Notes under the pieces: model-generated
Told to the model about the DNA's origin: nothing
Databases searched by the model: none
The model's input: the letters and a program-made list of their open reading frames with translations, nothing else
From: Clostridia bacterium
GTDB taxonomy: Bacteria; Bacillota; Clostridia; Christensenellales; CALWSW01
NCBI GenBank assembly: GCA_019421925.1
Contig: JAHZEH010000122.1
Location: forward strand, 1-6,116
DNA: 6,116 bases
Direction of reading: 5' to 3'
Part shown: piece after piece, positions 5,333-6,116 of the stretch
How the letters are laid out: the number at the start of each line of letters is the position of its first letter
Position numbering within the stretch: position 1 is the first letter of the stretch
Translations under genes and position numbers: made by a program

Positions 5333-6116
5333 TGTTTCTCCTCCTTTGGTTTGCTTTGCTGGATTTTTACCAGCAGTTCGTTGCGCGCTTCAATGCCTCT
5401 GGGATGCAGGAAGCCGCCTTTTTTAAACAGATATTGGATGGTGGACTCGATGGCGAGCACCAGCGCCCGGTCCAGGTCCTGATAGGCCAGAGCCCGGAGC
5501 GCCTCCACGCCGTCATAGCTGCGGCCCGGCTCGATGGCGTCCGCCAGATGCACCACCTTGTCCAGCGCCGTCATACCGGGACTGGCCAGCGTATGGTACC
5601 GAATGGCCTCCAGGACAGCCTCGTCCTCCATGACGAATTCGCTCTTTGCAATCTCCGCGCCCAGGGGGCCGTGGATGAGCTCGGGGGCCAGGAGCATAAC
5701 GTCGTCAAGCGCAATGCCCAGACTCCCGCAGAGAGCCACCTGCTCATCCTTGCCGAAATCCTTGGCGCAGTCGTGGAGCAAAGCCGCCCAGCGCGCCTCC
5801 ATACGGTTGACACCGTACTCCCTGGAGAGAGAGTCCGCTGTGGAGACCACCAGGCTGGTGTGAAGGAACCGCTTGGGCTTGAGCATGGTGCGCAGTTTCT
5901 CCCGCGCCGATTCAAAATCCATGCCGCAGTCCCGGTATAGCCCTTTCTCCCCAATATACTCCTCCACCCTCTCCGGAACCATCCCGGTGATGGGCAATTC
6001 CTGGGTCACCCTGCGGCGGATCTGGGTGGAGGACATCCTGCGGCCCGGTTCCTCGGAGAAAAAAACGGTGGGCGCAAGCTCGCAGAGAACTTCCTCCAGA
6101 TGCCGCTTGTGATCGC
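5329..6116 (-). CDS. NadD-YqeK fusion: NaMN adenylyltransferase C-terminus plus HD-domain phosphohydrolase (5' partial)
   Basis: The frame is open from the window edge (first full codon at 6114) to TGA at 5331-5329, giving 261 residues. The first part is the end of nicotinate-mononucleotide adenylyltransferase (NAD synthesis): MSSTQIRRRV (codons from 6036) is the NadD ISSTxIR motif, followed by MVPERVEEYIGEKGLYRD, the family's usual C-terminus, ending near 5929. Without a stop it continues as YqeK, an HD-domain enzyme known to split diadenosine tetraphosphate symmetrically. HD-domain residues, numbered from the Met at 6036, are His59 (RFLH), His88-Asp89 (ALLHDCAKD), His122, His148 (RYHT) and Asp166 (HLADAIEP). 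That Met sits inside the NadD motif and is not a start; 26 in-frame residues precede it in the window. The catalytic N-terminus of NadD lies outside. rsfS follows with a TTGA overlap. Confidence 0.9.
   Translation of the reverse strand, partial: DHKRHLEEVLCELAPTVFFSEEPGRRMSSTQIRRRVTQELPITGMVPERVEEYIGEKGLYRDCGMDFESAREKLRTMLKPKRFLHTSLVVSTADSLSREYGVNRMEARWAALLHDCAKDFGKDEQVALCGSLGIALDDVMLLAPELIHGPLGAEIAKSEFVMEDEAVLEAIRYHTLASPGMTALDKVVHLADAIEPGRSYDGVEALRALAYQDLDRALVLAIESTIQYLFKKGGFLHPRGIEARNELLVKIQQSKPKEEKH
5340..5347 (-). promoter_or_regulatory. Ribosome binding site of rsfS
   Basis: Read on the minus strand this is AAAGGAGG, lying inside the last codons of the upstream gene and 7 nt before TTG 5332. 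It is the evidence that the uncommon TTG codon is the true start of rsfS. Confidence 0.85.

Noticed and set aside
5320..5940. A 206-codon plus-strand frame opposite yqeK
   Set aside because: It is the antisense of a clear HD-domain protein, with no motif of its own.
6034..6036. ATG at 6036 (minus strand) as the start of a stand-alone yqeK
   Set aside because: It is inside the NadD SSTxIR motif and the frame continues open upstream with NadD-like sequence; no ribosome binding site precedes it.
1..6116. A novel defence system, mobile element, CRISPR array or tRNA/rRNA gene
   Set aside because: I looked for spaced direct repeats, terminal inverted repeats, transposase or nuclease motifs and RNA-gene signatures on both strands and saw none; nearly all sequence is accounted for by housekeeping genes.

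Overview
The window looks like chromosomal DNA from a GC-rich Clostridia-type Firmicute, probably an Oscillospiraceae-like gut anaerobe (Flavonifractor/Oscillibacter-type). I infer this from the strong AGGAGG ribosome binding sites, the TPP-riboswitch-controlled ECF thiamine transporter component ThiT, the Firmicute gene pair nadD/yqeK-rsfS, and high GC. No tool was available to confirm the taxon.

Positions 1-3951, plus strand: the distal part of an arginine biosynthesis operon. It runs argC (3' end only), argB, argD, argF, then a small GNAT-family acetyltransferase. Gaps are 25, 10 and 25 nt, and argF and the GNAT gene share an ATGA overlap. The encoded enzymes phosphorylate N-acetylglutamate (ArgB), reduce it (ArgC), transaminate it to N-acetylornithine (ArgD) and carbamoylate ornithine to citrulline (ArgF). 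The acetyl-recycling enzyme ArgJ, often found between argC and argB in related bacteria, is not there. The operon start, any arginine-repressor site, argG and argH lie outside the window or elsewhere.

Positions 3952-4919, plus strand: a thiamine-uptake unit. A near-consensus promoter with an extended -10 starts right after the GNAT stop codon. It drives a TPP riboswitch, a conditional Rho-independent terminator and thiT, the thiamine-binding S component of an ECF transporter. A 16-bp hairpin ends thiT and probably also terminates the genes coming from the other side. I see no terminator between the arg operon and the thiT leader, so arg transcripts may run into the riboswitch.

Positions 4955-6116, minus strand, convergent with thiT: rsfS (ribosomal silencing factor), preceded by a reading frame that runs off the window edge. 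That frame carries the C-terminal end of NadD (NaMN adenylyltransferase) fused to a YqeK HD-domain phosphohydrolase. rsfS begins with TTG and overlaps the stop of the fusion gene.

Most of the window is well-understood core metabolism. I found no mobile element, CRISPR array, tRNA/rRNA gene or defence system. The points worth a second look are the NadD-YqeK fusion, the argJ-less order with its unassigned GNAT gene, the riboswitch as a possible shared terminator, and the deviations in ThiT.
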